DNA of 64,000 bases from Flectonema sp. DT1601. Its lineage: Eukaryota; Euglenozoa; Diplonemea; Diplonemida; Diplonemidae. The stretch spans positions 431,001-495,000 of the forward strand of contig OZ025795.1 in NCBI GenBank assembly GCA_964019425.1. The letters are read 5' to 3'. Shown piece after piece: positions 1 through 12,517 of the stretch. The notes under the pieces are model-generated. The model was given only the letters and a program-made list of their open reading frames with translations, did no database searches and was not told the DNA's origin. A program made the position numbers and the translations under genes. Position 1 is the stretch's first letter. Each line of letters begins with the position of its first letter.

Positions 1-135
1 AAAAAAAAAAAAAAAAAAAAGAATAAACAATGTTATCATTGTTTTTTATCGATCGACTATGTCGATCACTTTCTATTTTCCGTCCTGGTCAAGACGCTAA
101 ACTGATTGTTTTTTCTTTAAAAAATAATTAAAAGG

Positions 136-166
<31 letters not shown>

Positions 167-558
167 ATAAACAATGTTATCATTGTTTTTTTATCGATCG
201 ACTATGTCGATCACTTTCAATTTTCCGTCCTGGTCAGGACGCTAAACTGATTGTTTTTTCTTTAAAAATAAATAAAAAGAATAAAAAAAAAGAAAAAAAA
301 AAGGAATAAACAATGTTATCATTGTTTTTTTTTTATCGATCGACTATGTCGATTACTTTCTATTTTCCGTCCTGGTCAGGACGCTAAACTGATTGTTTTT
401 TCTTTAAAAATAAATAAAAAGAATAAAAAAAAAAGAAAAAAAAAAGGAATAAACAATGTTATCATTGTTTTTTATCGATCGACTATGTCGATCACTTTCT
501 ATTTTCCGTCCTGGTCAAGACGCTAAACTGATTGTTTTTTCTTTAAAATAATTAAAAG

Positions 559-591
<33 letters not shown>

Positions 592-844
592 ATAAACAAT
601 GTTATCATTGTCTTTTTTCTATCGATCGACTATGTGGATCACTTTCAATTTTCCGTCCTGGTCAGGACGCTAAACTGATTGTTTTTTCTTTAAAAATAAA
701 TAAAAAGAATAAAAAAAAAAAAAAAAAAAAGGAATAAACAATGTTATCATTGTTTTTTTTCTATCGATCGACTATGTCGATTAATTTCTATTTTCCGTCC
801 TGATCGAGACGCTAAACTGATTGTTTCCTTTTTTTAAATAATAA

Positions 845-870
<26 letters not shown>
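1..870 (+). repeat. Family H hairpin array, six units, + orientation
   Basis: Six tandem units of about 142 bp, separated by poly-A. Each unit holds three inverted repeats in fixed order: ACAATGTTATCATTGT, GATCGACTATGTCGATC and GTCCTGGTCAGGAC (or the variant with AAGAC), followed by TAAACTGATTG and a T-run. The array enters from the left window edge. The whole block together with the following spacer recurs almost unchanged ending at 12951, so it belongs to a segmental duplication. Confidence 0.9.
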
Positions 871-882
<12 letters not shown>

Positions 883-1278
883 ATCTCCCTGCTATCCTCA
901 TATCCCCACAATAATATTATACCTTTTCATTTTCTCTTTCCTTTTCTGGTCTTTTTTTTTTCTTTTTTTCCTTTTTCATACAACGTTTTTTATTTATATT
1001 TTATTTTTTTTTTTTTTTTTCATGTTTGATTATTTCCTCTTCATATTTTTTTTCTATTCTTTCTTTTTTTTTTTTTTTTTTTTTTTCTCTACCTCTCTCT
1101 TAATTCTGTTCGTTTCTTTGAAACGAAAATTCATTTGAATATTATTCCTTGGTCAGCAACCATCATTGTCGCCCTTTGGGCCTGTTAAAAAAAAAAAAAA
1201 AATAAAAAGAAAGTTTACGTCGGGAATAGGGCAGGAGCCAAAAGCTCCCAGTCCGTTACTTCCCACTTATCGAAATTC
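871..1278 (+). repeat. Spacer S, pyrimidine-rich
   Basis: A long T/C-rich stretch that starts GAGCATCTCCCTGC and ends ACTTATCGAAATTC. It is duplicated at 12552-12951, present inverted at 24173-24581, and present as a short inverted remnant at 36048-36125. It always borders an H array on one side and another family on the other, so its end acts as a recurring junction point. No gene is seen in it. Confidence 0.85.
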
Positions 1279-4200
1279 AGATGTCCGGCGGGTGTTTGTC
1301 TACACTGTGTTTATTGTTTGTTTTTTTCCCAAGGTTCAACCTTGGGAAGAGAAGTAAAAAATTCCGTCAATGTTGGCCTTCCTGTTCGAAGGTGCGCACC
1401 AATGACGATAAATAGAGTGGGGGGAGAAAACCTTTGATCCAACTGGATCCCTTCACGAGCTGACATTGCCATGTGAAGTTAAATATTCTGGCGATGCCAG
1501 CTCAGGCGACTTAGCCTGCTTTTTTCTTTAAATAAAAAAAATAAAAAGATACCAACAGGTGGGGTGATGGGTTGCGCCACTGCAATCCAGTCACAAAAAG
1601 AAACAAAGGTAATCTCAAGGGTTCTCGACCCTTGGCTCTCCCTGCGCAAGCATCGCATGGAGGGTGACGCTAAGCACCCGGGGGGTACGAAACAAACTTT
1701 CCCCCTGCTGTCCTGTTTGAAATAAAAAAAAAAAACAAAGGGATAGAAGTAAACAGAATACGTTACACCTCAACAGGTGACGCTAAACACCCAGGGGATA
1801 CAAACCAAACTTTCCCCCTGTTGCCCTGTTTGAAATAAATTAAAAAAAGAACAAGAAAACAGAATACAATACTCAGCAATCAGACTCGTTCACTCGCTTC
1901 GCCAGAGCCGTTCGAGCCGATGCTCATGTAAAGTTACCTGTTTTCTTTTAACAAATTAAATAAAATAAGATAAATAAAAATAAAAATAAAGTAGCGCAAC
2001 GGAGAGGAATACATAACACCTCGACTCTTGCGCTAGCATCGCAAGGGGGGTACCCGGGAGATACAAACCAAACTTTCTCTGGAATACAGTACCTAACAAT
2101 CAGTGCGTTCACTGGCCTTAGGGCTGTTCGAACTTATGCTTTGGACTGTTCCCTTGCAGAAAAAAAAAGTAAAATAAACCAACTTTGGGACATTAGAAAA
2201 GCATAAAATAAAAGTTGCTACAACCAAAAGACAACTGCAAAAAAAAAGGTTTTTGTAGGGGAGCTACAATGTAGCAATAATGTCACACAGTCATGTGGCA
2301 AGCTGGATAAGAGATTTGGGAGAGGAATAGGGGCAGTGAACTTTTGGTTCAGGCCCTTCCCATCGAACAGGACGAAGACTTCTAAAACCTGAGATGAACC
2401 AATTGAGTTGAAACAAACAAATAACAGAGACGCAACACATACCGGAACATCATCGCAAGCAATGCTTCGGACCTCCGTCGACCTTCGTTCTTCCGGCGGC
2501 AAAGGGAAACAAGAAAGAACGGGCAATGAGACAAACCTGTTAGTTGGTGTTGTGTTGTTGTTAAAAACAAAAACATAAACGCCAGGAAGTTCGACAACGA
2601 AGACATCGACATCGATCGCTGCTCTGCAGATGTCCGGCGGGTGTTTGTCTACACTGTGTTTATTGTTTGTTTTTTTCCCAAGGTTCAACCTTGGGAAGAG
2701 AAGTAAAAAATTCCGTCAATGTTGGCCTTCCTGTTCGAAGGTGCGCACCAATGACGATAAATAGAGTGGGGGGAGAAAACCTTTGATCCAACTGGATCCC
2801 TTCACGAGCTGACATTGCCATGTGAAGTTAAATATTCTGGCGATGCCAGCTCAGGCGACTTAGCCTGCTTTTTTCTTTAAATAAAAAAAATAAAAAGATA
2901 CCAACAGGTGGGGTGATGGGTTGCGCCACTGCAATCCAGTCACAAAAAGAAACAAAGGTAATCTCAAGGGTTCTCGACCCTTGGCTCTCCCTGCGCAAGC
3001 ATCGCATGGAGGGTGACGCTAAGCACCCGGGGGGTACGAAACAAACTTTCCCCCTGCTGTCCTGTTTGAAATAAAAAAAAAAAAACAAAGGGATAGAAGT
3101 AAACAGAATACGTTACACCTCAACAGGTGACGCTAAACACCCAGGGGATACAAACCAAACTTTCCCCCTGTTGCCCTGTTTGAAATAAATTAAAAAAAGA
3201 ACAAGAAAACAGAATACAATACTCAGCAATCAGACTCGTTCACTCGCTTCGCCAGAGCCGTTCGAGCCGATGCTCATGTAAAGTTACCTGTTTTCTTTTA
3301 ACAAATTAAATAAAATAAGATAAATAAAAATAAAAATAAAGTAGCGCAACGGAGAGGAATACATAACACCTCGACTCTTGCGCTAGCATCGCAAGGGGGG
3401 TACCCGGGAGATACAAACCAAACTTTCTCTGGAATACAGTACCTAACAATCAGTGCGTTCACTGGCCTTAGGGCTGTTCGAACTTATGCTTTGGACTGTT
3501 CCCTTGCAGAAAAAAAAAGTAAAATAAACCAACTTTGGGACATTAGAAAAGCATAAAATAAAAGTTGCTACAACCAAAAGACAACTGCAAAAAAAAAGGT
3601 TTTTGTAGGGGAGCTACAATGTAGCAATAATGTCACACAGTCATGTGGCAAGCTGGATAAGAGATTTGGGAGAGGAATAGGGGCAGTGAACTTTTGGTTC
3701 AGGCCCTTCCCATCGAACAGGACGAAGACTTCTAAAACCTGAGATGAACCAATTGAGTTGAAACAAACAAATAACAGAGACGCAACACATACCGGAACAT
3801 CATCGCAAGCAATGCTTCGGACCTCCGTCGACCTTCGTTCTTCCGGCGGCAAAGGGAAACAAGAAAGAACGGGCAATGAGACAAACCTGTTAGTTGGTGT
3901 TGTGTTGTTGTTAAAAACAAAAACATAAACGCCAGGAAGTTCGACAACGAAGACATCGACATCGATCGCTGCTCTGCAGATGTCCGGCGGGTGTTTGTCT
4001 ACACTGTGTTTATTGTTTGTTTTTTTCCCAAGGTTCAACCTTGGGAAGAGAAGTAAAAAATTCCGTCAATGTTGGCCTTCCTGTTCGAAGGTGCGCACCA
4101 ATGACGATAAATAGAGTGGGGGGAGAAAACCTTTGATCCAACTGGATCCCTTCACGAGCTGACATTGCCATGTGAAGTTAAATATTCTGGCGATGCCAGC

Positions 4201-6866
4201 TCAGGCGACTTAGCCTGCTTTTTTCTTTAAATAAAAAAAATAAAAAGATACCAACAGGTGGGGTGATGGGTTGCGCCACTGCAATCCAGTCACAAAAAGA
4301 AACAAAGGTAATCTCAAGGGTTCTCGACCCTTGGCTCTCCCTGCGCAAGCATCGCATGGAGGGTGACGCTAAGCACCCGGGGGGTACGAAACAAACTTTC
4401 CCCCTGCTGTCCTGTTTGAAATAAAAAAAAAAAACAAAGGGATAGAAGTAAACAGAATACGTTACACCTCAACAGGTGACGCTAAACACCCAGGGGATAC
4501 AAACCAAACTTTCCCCCTGTTGCCCTGTTTGAAATAAATTAAAAAAAGAACAAGAAAACAGAATACAATACTCAGCAATCAGACTCGTTCACTCGCTTCG
4601 CCAGAGCCGTTCGAGCCGATGCTCATGTAAAGTTACCTGTTTTCTTTTAACAAATTAAATAAAATAAGATAAATAAAAATAAAAATAAAGTAGCGCAACG
4701 GAGAGGAATACATAACACCTCGACTCTTGCGCTAGCATCGCAAGGGGGGTACCCGGGAGATACAAACCAAACTTTCTCTGGAATACAGTACCTAACAATC
4801 AGTGCGTTCACTGGCCTTAGGGCTGTTCGAACTTATGCTTTGGACTGTTCCCTTGCAGAAAAAAAAAGTAAAATAAACCAACTTTGGGACATTAGAAAAG
4901 CATAAAATAAAAGTTGCTACAACCAAAAGACAACTGCAAAAAAAAAGGTTTTTGTAGGGGAGCTACAATGTAGCAATAATGTCACACAGTCATGTGGCAA
5001 GCTGGATAAGAGATTTGGGAGAGGAATAGGGGCAGTGAACTTTTGGTTCAGGCCCTTCCCATCGAACAGGACGAAGACTTCTAAAACCTGAGATGAACCA
5101 ATTGAGTTGAAACAAACAAATAACAGAGACGCAACACATACCGGAACATCATCGCAAGCAATGCTTCGGACCTCCGTCGACCTTCGTTCTTCCGGCGGCA
5201 AAGGGAAACAAGAAAGAACGGGCAATGAGACAAACCTGTTAGTTGGTGTTGTGTTGTTGTTAAAAACAAAAACATAAACGCCAGGAAGTTCGACAACGAA
5301 GACATCGACATCGATCGCTGCTCTGCAGATGTCCGGCGGGTGTTTGTCTACACTGTGTTTATTGTTTGTTTTTTTCCCAAGGTTCAACCTTGGGAAGAGA
5401 AGTAAAAAATTCCGTCAATGTTGGCCTTCCTGTTCGAAGGTGCGCACCAATGACGATAAATAGAGTGGGGGGAGAAAACCTTTGATCCAACTGGATCCCT
5501 TCACGAGCTGACATTGCCATGTGAAGTTAAATATTCTGGCGATGCCAGCTCAGGCGACTTAGCCTGCTTTTTTCTTTAAATAAAAAAAATAAAAAGATAC
5601 CAACAGGTGGGGTGATGGGTTGCGCCACTGCAATCCAGTCACAAAAAGAAACAAAGGTAATCTCAAGGGTTCTCGACCCTTGGCTCTCCCTGCGCAAGCA
5701 TCGCATGGAGGGTGACGCTAAGCACCCGGGGGGTACGAAACAAACTTTCCCCCTGCTGTCCTGTTTGAAATAAAAAAAAAAAAACAAAGGGATAGAAGTA
5801 AACAGAATACGTTACACCTCAACAGGTGACGCTAAACACCCAGGGGATACAAACCAAACTTTCCCCCTGTTGCCCTGTTTGAAATAAATTAAAAAAAGAA
5901 CAAGAAAACAGAATACAATACTCAGCAATCAGACTCGTTCACTCGCTTCGCCAGAGCCGTTCGAGCCGATGCTCATGTAAAGTTACCTGTTTTCTTTTAA
6001 CAAATTAAATAAAATAAGATAAATAAAAATAAAAATAAAGTAGCGCAACGGAGAGGAATACATAACACCTCGACTCTTGCGCTAGCATCGCAAGGGGGGT
6101 ACCCGGGAGATACAAACCAAACTTTCTCTGGAATACAGTACCTAACAATCAGTGCGTTCACTGGCCTTAGGGCTGTTCGAACTTATGCTTTGGACTGTTC
6201 CCTTGCAGAAAAAAAAAGTAAAATAAACCAACTTTGGGACATTAGAAAAGCATAAAATAAAAGTTGCTACAACCAAAAGACAACTGCAAAAAAAAAGGTT
6301 TTTGTAGGGGAGCTACAATGTAGCAATAATGTCACACAGTCATGTGGCAAGCTGGATAAGAGATTTGGGAGAGGAATAGGGGCAGTGAACTTTTGGTTCA
6401 GGCCCTTCCCATCGAACAGGACGAAGACTTCTAAAACCTGAGATGAACCAATTGAGTTGAAACAAACAAATAACAGAGACGCAACACATACCGGAACATC
6501 ATCGCAAGCAATGCTTCGGACCTCCGTCGACCTTCGTTCTTCCGGCGGCAAAGGGAAACAAGAAAGAACGGGCAATGAGACAAACCTGTTAGTTGGTGTT
6601 GTGTTGTTGTTAAAAACAAAAACATAAACGCCAGGAAGTTCGACAACGAAGACATCGACATCGATCGCTGCTCTGCAGATGTCCGGCGGGTGTTTGTCTA
6701 CACTGTGTTTATTGTTTGTTTTTTTCCCAAGGTTCAACCTTGGGAAGAGAAGTAAAAAATTCCGTCAATGTTGGCCTTCCTGTTCGAAGGTGCGCACCAA
6801 TGACGATAAATAGAGTGGGGGGAGAAAACCTTTGATCCAACTGGATCCCTTCACGAGCTGACATTG
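1279..6866. repeat. Family A satellite, about 4.1 tandem copies of 1350 bp
   Basis: Head-to-tail copies with periods of 1349-1350 bp, differing almost only in A-run length. Each copy contains many short perfect inverted repeats, for example CCCAAGGTT/AACCTTGGG, CAAGGGT/ACCCTTG, CTTGCG/CGCAAG, GATCCA/TGGATC and CACCT/AGGTG. Reading frames of 156 and 76 codons recur on the - strand in every copy, but they look like no known protein and are explained by the repetition. The array ends at a junction in ACATTG shared with the adjoining H unit. Confidence 0.92.
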
Positions 6867-7274
6867 TTTTTTTTATTTTAAATTCTTTTTATTTATTTTT
6901 TAAAGAAAAAAAAACGGAAAATAGAAATTAGTCGACAAAGTCGAACGATAAAAAAAACAATGATAACATTGTTTATTCTTTTTTTTATTTTTTTTTTTAT
7001 ATTCTTTTTTATTAATTTTGAAAAAAAAAAAAAAAAAACAACCAGTTTAGCGTCTTGACCAGGACGGAAAATAGAAAGTAATCGACATAGTCGATCGATA
7101 AAAAAACAATGATAACATTGTTTATTCTTTTTTTTTTTAAATTCTTTTTATTTATTTTTTAAAGGAAAAAAAAAACGGAAAATAGAAATTAGTCGACAAA
7201 GTCGAACGATAAAAAAAAAAAAACAATGATAACATTGTTTATTCTTTTTTTTTTTTTTTTAATTCTTTTTATTT
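6867..7274 (-). repeat. Family H array, three units, - orientation
   Basis: Three units read on the - strand, of both H types: the long type with the GTCCTGGTC hairpin and the short type that lacks it. The array abuts family A on the left and is cut on the right by the terminal repeat of a transposon at 7275. Confidence 0.88.
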
Positions 7275-7363
7275 CATAGATGGAAGTGCCCTACAATTTG
7301 GAGGGCGTGTAGGGCGCTTGTAGGGCGCTTTTAATATAAATATTATTTTGGAGGGCGCTTTTT
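7275..7363 (+). mobile_element. Left end of the CATAGATGG element, orphan copy
   Basis: These 89 bp match the left end of the complete element at 14411-15180: the terminal CATAGATGGAAGTGCCC followed by repeated GGGCGC subterminal motifs. The 6 bases before it (TTATTT) equal the target duplication of the complete copy. Beyond 7363 the sequence differs, and no right end is found within the next 1.3 kb, so this is either a truncated copy or the start of a longer relative carrying the downstream reading frame. Confidence 0.75.
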
Positions 7364-7440
7364 ATGAGGAAAGAGAAAGTAAAATAAGACTTTTCTATAC
7401 TCAACAGGAGGTCGAGAGTTTGCGTGCCGCGCGTCCCCGT

Positions 7441-8169
7441 ATGACCCACTTTAGTCAACAAGTTTCCCCCCGAACCCCCGTTCTGTATGAATCTGTTGCT
7501 ATGATGAAGATAGCAAAGAACTACCTCTCGCTCTTTACAACTACGAGTAGTCTTTTTACTCCTCTTATTAAACCCCTTATCCCTACCCTTAATTATATCA
7601 CCCCTCTTTGTCCTCTAGCCTCAATTCCTCCGACAATGCCGCAGAGTGAAGCTCTCGACCGCACGCCGACCAAGATTTTACGACAAGAGAGTCACGTTAT
7701 CTCCGTTAAAGAGAATACACCTATTGCGAGACAATGGTCCGAGGGTAGGATTGACTTACTCGAGAATTACTGTCGAGCAGTAGATGACTCTCTCGAAACA
7801 AACGAGAAAGCGGCAGAGCTCTCAGAACAACTTCTGGATGCCCAACTTCGCCTCTCGGAGCTGAATCACCAACGGTGTACAACTCACGCAGAGCAGCTTG
7901 AGCAATCCATGATGTTAACGGGACTGGCGAGCGATTTAAATGCTCAACTCGCCTTGGCACGGTCTCAAATTGCGGCCCTGAAGTTCCAATTAGCTTCATG
8001 GGCAGAAGGTTTGAGTCCGCCAGACACAGAAGAACATGAGGAAAATGAAACTCCGCCGAGAAAGTCTGAGCGTTCAACTCTGAAAAAACGAACCCCTCCA
8101 TCAAGATATCGTTACAATCGAAGGAGATGTTCTGCTGATGACGTTCACGGTGACTCCACCCCCTTGTAA
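7441..8169 (+). CDS. Hypothetical coiled-coil protein, possibly transposon cargo
   Basis: A 242-aa reading frame counted from its first ATG (MTHFSQQV); the frame is open upstream into the transposon end at 7275-7363. Residues 1-70 are hydrophobic and Ser/Thr/Pro-rich. About 105-205 is heptad-like, rich in Glu, Leu, Gln and Ala, and probably coiled coil. The C-terminus is basic (KKRTPPSRYRYNRRR). No family is recognised. It is the only long single-copy, base-balanced frame in the left 37 kb, and it lies directly behind an orphan transposon end. A coiled coil plus basic tail would fit a nucleic-acid-binding accessory protein of a mobile element, but that is inference. A stem-loop lies about 200 bp downstream of the stop. 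Confidence 0.5.
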   Translation: MTHFSQQVSPRTPVLYESVAMMKIAKNYLSLFTTTSSLFTPLIKPLIPTLNYITPLCPLASIPPTMPQSEALDRTPTKILRQESHVISVKENTPIARQWSEGRIDLLENYCRAVDDSLETNEKAAELSEQLLDAQLRLSELNHQRCTTHAEQLEQSMMLTGLASDLNAQLALARSQIAALKFQLASWAEGLSPPDTEEHEENETPPRKSERSTLKKRTPPSRYRYNRRRCSADDVHGDSTPL

Positions 8170-8640
8170 TTCTCTTTTTCCTTACTTTCACATCACTTTG
8201 TTTAGTTAGTTTTTTAGCTTATTTATTATTTATTGTTCGTTTTTGTTTGTATTATTTTATCGATATGTTTATGTCCGTCAGATCATAACGTTAATCAGGT
8301 TAATTGTTAATTGTTAATTATAAATGGTCTAAACCCCAATCCAAGTTCCCAAGGCTTGGCATAGATTTGAGTGACGCCTTACTGGCCTCCTCATCCTCTA
8401 TGAGTGGTGAGGGGGCCAGCAATGGTTTTTTTTTTTTTTTTTTTTCTCTTATTTCTTTTTTTCTTTTTCTTTTACTCTAATATGAAATATTTTTGAACAA
8501 AATGTGATTATTAATTTAAAAAAAAAAAAAAAAAATAATAATGTAAATGAATAATAAAAAAAAAAAAAAAAAAACATGCCTTGGGAATACAATCAAAGCC
8601 CCAATTAATCGGTCCTTTCTTTTTCCTTCTTGTCAAGTGA
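8170..8640. other. Non-coding tail of the 7441-8169 region, with stem-loops
   Basis: No gene is seen. Two inverted repeats are present: CCAAG/CTTGG at 8341-8359, and an 11-bp stem with one mismatch (TGGCCTCCTCA at 8383-8393 against TGAGGGGGCCA at 8408-8418). T-rich and A-rich runs follow. The stems could be a transcript 3' structure of the preceding frame. Confidence 0.5.
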
Positions 8641-9345
8641 TCGCTCCACTCGTCGATCACCAAAACCGATTGTATTTATATCTGTTCTTTTCTCAACGAT
8701 CGGCTATACCGACCATTTTTTTTTTATAAATAATTGTTTTCTTCTTCTCGACGATCAGATCCAATTGATCGACCTTTTTTTTTTTTTTTTTTCCTTTATT
8801 CCTTCCATCCCTCCCGCTCCCCTAATTTTAAATAAAAACAAGATCAGCTCAGCTTGATCGTTAATCTTTTTTTCTTTTTTTAATTTAAACTGATTGTATT
8901 TATATCTGTTTATTTTTCTCGACGATCGGCTATACCGATCAACCTTTAAAATAATTTCTTCTTCTCGACGATCAGATCCAATTGATCAACCTTTTCTTTT
9001 TTTTTCCTCTATTCCTTCCATCCCTCCCGCTCCCCTATTTGTAATAAAAACAAGATCAGCTCAGCTTGATCGTTAATCTTTTTTTCTTTTTTTAATTTAA
9101 ACTGATTGTATTTATATCTGTTTATTTTTCTCAACGATCGGCTATACCGATCAACCTTTAAAAAAATTTCCTCTTCTCGACGATCAGATCCAATTGATCA
9201 ACCTTTTCTTTTTTTTTTCCTCTATTCCTTCCATCCCTCCCGCTCCCCTATTTGTAATAAAAACAAGATCAGCTCAGCTTGATCGTTAAATTTTTTTTTC
9301 TTTCTTTTTTGTTGGTCCTAGTCAAGACCTTAAACTGACTAACCG
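8641..9345 (+). repeat. Family C, three tandem copies of about 212 bp
   Basis: Copies begin near 8661, 8886 and 9098 with AAACTGATTGTATTTATATC (the first slightly diverged). Each carries three GATC-bounded inverted repeats: GATCGG/CCGATC, GATCA/TGATC and an AGCT-centred palindrome. The array ends with GGTCCTAGTCAAGACC and TTAAACTGAC, which resemble the third hairpin and tail of family H, so C and H appear related. Confidence 0.82.
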
Positions 9346-9600
9346 GTCTTAATTTTAAATAAGTGTTAACCTAGTTTCTCTTTTCCTTTTCAATTTCCTT
9401 TTAATACTCTCTATCTGGTCTGTTATGTCATATTTCTCATTTAATTTTATCATCCATTTTACTTTTCACTGTTTCCCATCTACATTTTATTTTCAAATAG
9501 TTACGGTCTGTTAAAAAAAAAAAAAAAGTTTAAATAAGTTAAATTGAACATGTTAACTCAATTCCTCAATTCTTCCGTCATGGTCATGACATTCTTTTTC
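9346..9600 (+). repeat. Diverged family B fragment
   Basis: Positions about 9405-9515 align with the family B stretch that contains CTGGTCTGTTA, CCATTTTACTTTT and TGTTTCCCATCTAC, but with many differences, so it is an older copy than the near-identical ones at 19.9-24.2 kb. No gene is seen. Confidence 0.65.
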
Positions 9601-9924
9601 GTTTCTCTAATGCACAAGAGATACCATCACTCATGAGATACCAACGCACATACGAGATACCAGCACTCCAGAGATACCGACACGCTAGAGATACCAAGTC
9701 ACTTGAGATACCTCCTTGTAAATTAATTCCCGGTATTTCAAATTTGAATTGATAGTGTCAACTCTGCTTGCTGCTCTTGTTAATGTGTTGTCTCCTGAAA
9801 GTGATCTTAACTCCTGTAAAAAGAAAAAAAAAAAGAAATCAAAAAAGAAGAATTTTCAAACGAAGTTATAACAACCCCTACCACCCATTATGATCAATTC
9901 CGCTTGTTTTTTTTTTTTTTTTTT
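9601..9924 (+). repeat. GAGATACC minisatellite and flank
   Basis: Six GAGATACC boxes at 17-21 bp spacing occupy about 9617-9712. About 200 bp of unique flank follows, ending at a T-run before the H array. The same flank and the same box array occur in reverse at about 32050-32400, each next to an H array, so both are ends of one inverted duplicated cassette. Confidence 0.82.
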
Positions 9925-10997
9925 AAAACAAAAAAAAAAATAAAAAATTATAAAAGATTAAACAATGTTATCATTGTATTTTTATCGATCGACTATGTCG
10001 ATTACTTTCTATTTTCCGTCCTGGTCAAGACGCTAAACTGATTGTTTTTTTTTTTTTTTCAAAATTAATAAAAAAGAATATAAAAAAAAAAATAAAAAAA
10101 AGAATAAACAATGTTATCATTGTTTTTTTATCGTTCGACTTTGTCGACTAATTTCTATTCTCCGTTTTTTTCTTAAAAAATAAATAAAAAGAATTTAAAA
10201 AAAAAAAAAAAAAAAAAAGAATAAACAATGTTATCATTGTTTTTTTATCGATCGACTATGTCGATTACTTTCTATTTTCCGTTTTTTTCTTTAAAAATAA
10301 ATAAAAAGAATAAAAAAAAAAAAAAAAGGAATAAACAATGTTATCATTGTTTTTATTTTATCGATCGACTATGTCGATTACTTTCTATTTTCCGTCCTGG
10401 TCAAGACGCTAAACTGATTGTTTTTTCTTTAAAAAATAAAAAGAAGGATTTAAAAAAAAGAAGAAAAAAAAAAAAAAGAATAAACAATGTTATCATTGTT
10501 TTTTTATCGATCGACTATGTCGATCACTTTCTATTTTTCGTCCTGGTCAAGACGCTAAACTGATTGTTTTTTCTTTAAAAATAATAAAAAGGATTTAAAA
10601 AAAAAAAAAAAAAAAAAAAGAATAAACAATGTTATCATTGTTTTTTTATCGATCGACTATGTCGATCACTTTCTATTTTCCGTCCTGGTCAAGACGCAAA
10701 ACTGATTGTTTTTTTTTCAAAATTAATAAAAAAGAATACAAAAAAAAATAAAAAAAAAAAGAATAAACAATGTTATCATTGTTTTTTTTTTTATCGTTCG
10801 ACGTTGTTGACTAATTTCTATTTTCCGTTTTTTTTTTTTCTTTTTAAAAAATAAATAAAAAGATTTAAAAAAAAAAAAAAAAAGAATAAACAATGTTATC
10901 ATTGTTTTTTTTATCGATCGACTATGTCGATTACTTTCTATTTTCCGTCCTGGTCAAGACGCTAAACTGATTGTTTTTTCTTTAAAAAAAAAAAAAG

Positions 10998-11034
<37 letters not shown>

Positions 11035-11808
11035 ATAAACAATGTTATCATTGTTTTTTTTTTATCGATCGACTATGTCGATCACTTTCTATTTTCCGTC
11101 CTGGTCAAGACGCTAAACTGATTGTTTTTTTTTTCAAAATTAATAAAAAAGAATATAAAAAAAAAAATAAAAAAAAAAGAATAAACAATGTTATCATTGT
11201 TTTTTTTTTTATCGTTCGACTTTGTTGACTAATTTCTATTTTCCGTTTTTTTTCTTTTTAAAATAAAAAGAATTTAAAAAAAAAAAAAAAAAAGAGTAAA
11301 CAATGTTATCATTGTTTTTTTTATCGATCGACTATGTCGATTACTTTCTATTTTCCGTCCTGGTCAAGACGCTAAACTGATTGTTTTTTTTTCAAAATTA
11401 ATAAAAAAGAATATAAAAAAAAACAAAAAAAAAAAGAATAAACAATGTTATCATTGTTTTTTTTTATCGTTCGACTTTGTCGACTAATTTTTATTTTCCG
11501 TTTTTTTTCTTTAAAAATAAATAAAAAGAATTTAAAAAAAAAAAAAAAAAAAGAATAAACAATGTTATCATTGTTTTTTTATCGATCGACTATGTCGATC
11601 ACTTTCTATTTTCCGTCCTGGTCAAGACGCTAAACTGATTGTTTTTTCTTTAAAATAATAAAAAGGATTAAAAAAAAAAAAAAAAAAAAAAAAGAATAAA
11701 CAATGTTATCATTGTTTTTTATCGATCGACTATGTCGATCACTTTCTATTTTCCGTCCTGGTCAAGACGCTAAACTGATTGTTTTTTCTTTAAAAAATAA
11801 TTAAAAGG

Positions 11809-11839
<31 letters not shown>

Positions 11840-12231
11840 ATAAACAATGTTATCATTGTTTTTTTATCGATCGACTATGTCGATCACTTTCAATTTTCCG
11901 TCCTGGTCAGGACGCTAAACTGATTGTTTTTTCTTTAAAAATAAATAAAAAGAATAAAAAAAAAGAAAAAAAAAAGGAATAAACAATGTTATCATTGTTT
12001 TTTTTTTATCGATCGACTATGTCGATTACTTTCTATTTTCCGTCCTGGTCAGGACGCTAAACTGATTGTTTTTTCTTTAAAAATAAATAAAAAGAATAAA
12101 AAAAAAAGAAAAAAAAAAGGAATAAACAATGTTATCATTGTTTTTTATCGATCGACTATGTCGATCACTTTCTATTTTCCGTCCTGGTCAAGACGCTAAA
12201 CTGATTGTTTTTTCTTTAAAATAATTAAAAG

Positions 12232-12264
<33 letters not shown>

Positions 12265-12517
12265 ATAAACAATGTTATCATTGTCTTTTTTCTATCGATC
12301 GACTATGTGGATCACTTTCAATTTTCCGTCCTGGTCAGGACGCTAAACTGATTGTTTTTTCTTTAAAAATAAATAAAAAGAATAAAAAAAAAAAAAAAAA
12401 AAAGGAATAAACAATGTTATCATTGTTTTTTTTCTATCGATCGACTATGTCGATTAATTTCTATTTTCCGTCCTGATCGAGACGCTAAACTGATTGTTTC
12501 CTTTTTTTAAATAATAA

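Noticed and set aside
1-870. Telomeric repeat at the left edge.
   Set aside because: No TTAGGG-like unit is present; the units are 142-bp hairpin repeats that also occur internally in both orientations.
2218-2688. Recurring 156-codon and 76-codon - strand frames in family A (also at 3568, 4917, 6267, 17311, 18661).
   Set aside because: They repeat only because the satellite repeats, overlap each other in different frames, have no recognisable domain, and no promoter or splice context is seen.
7348-7440. Upstream extension of the coiled-coil frame into the transposon end.
   Set aside because: There is no ATG in this stretch and the sequence is the conserved non-coding end of the element.
9617-9712. 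CRISPR-like array of GAGATACC boxes.
   Set aside because: The repeats are only 8 bp with 9-13 bp between them; this is a minisatellite.
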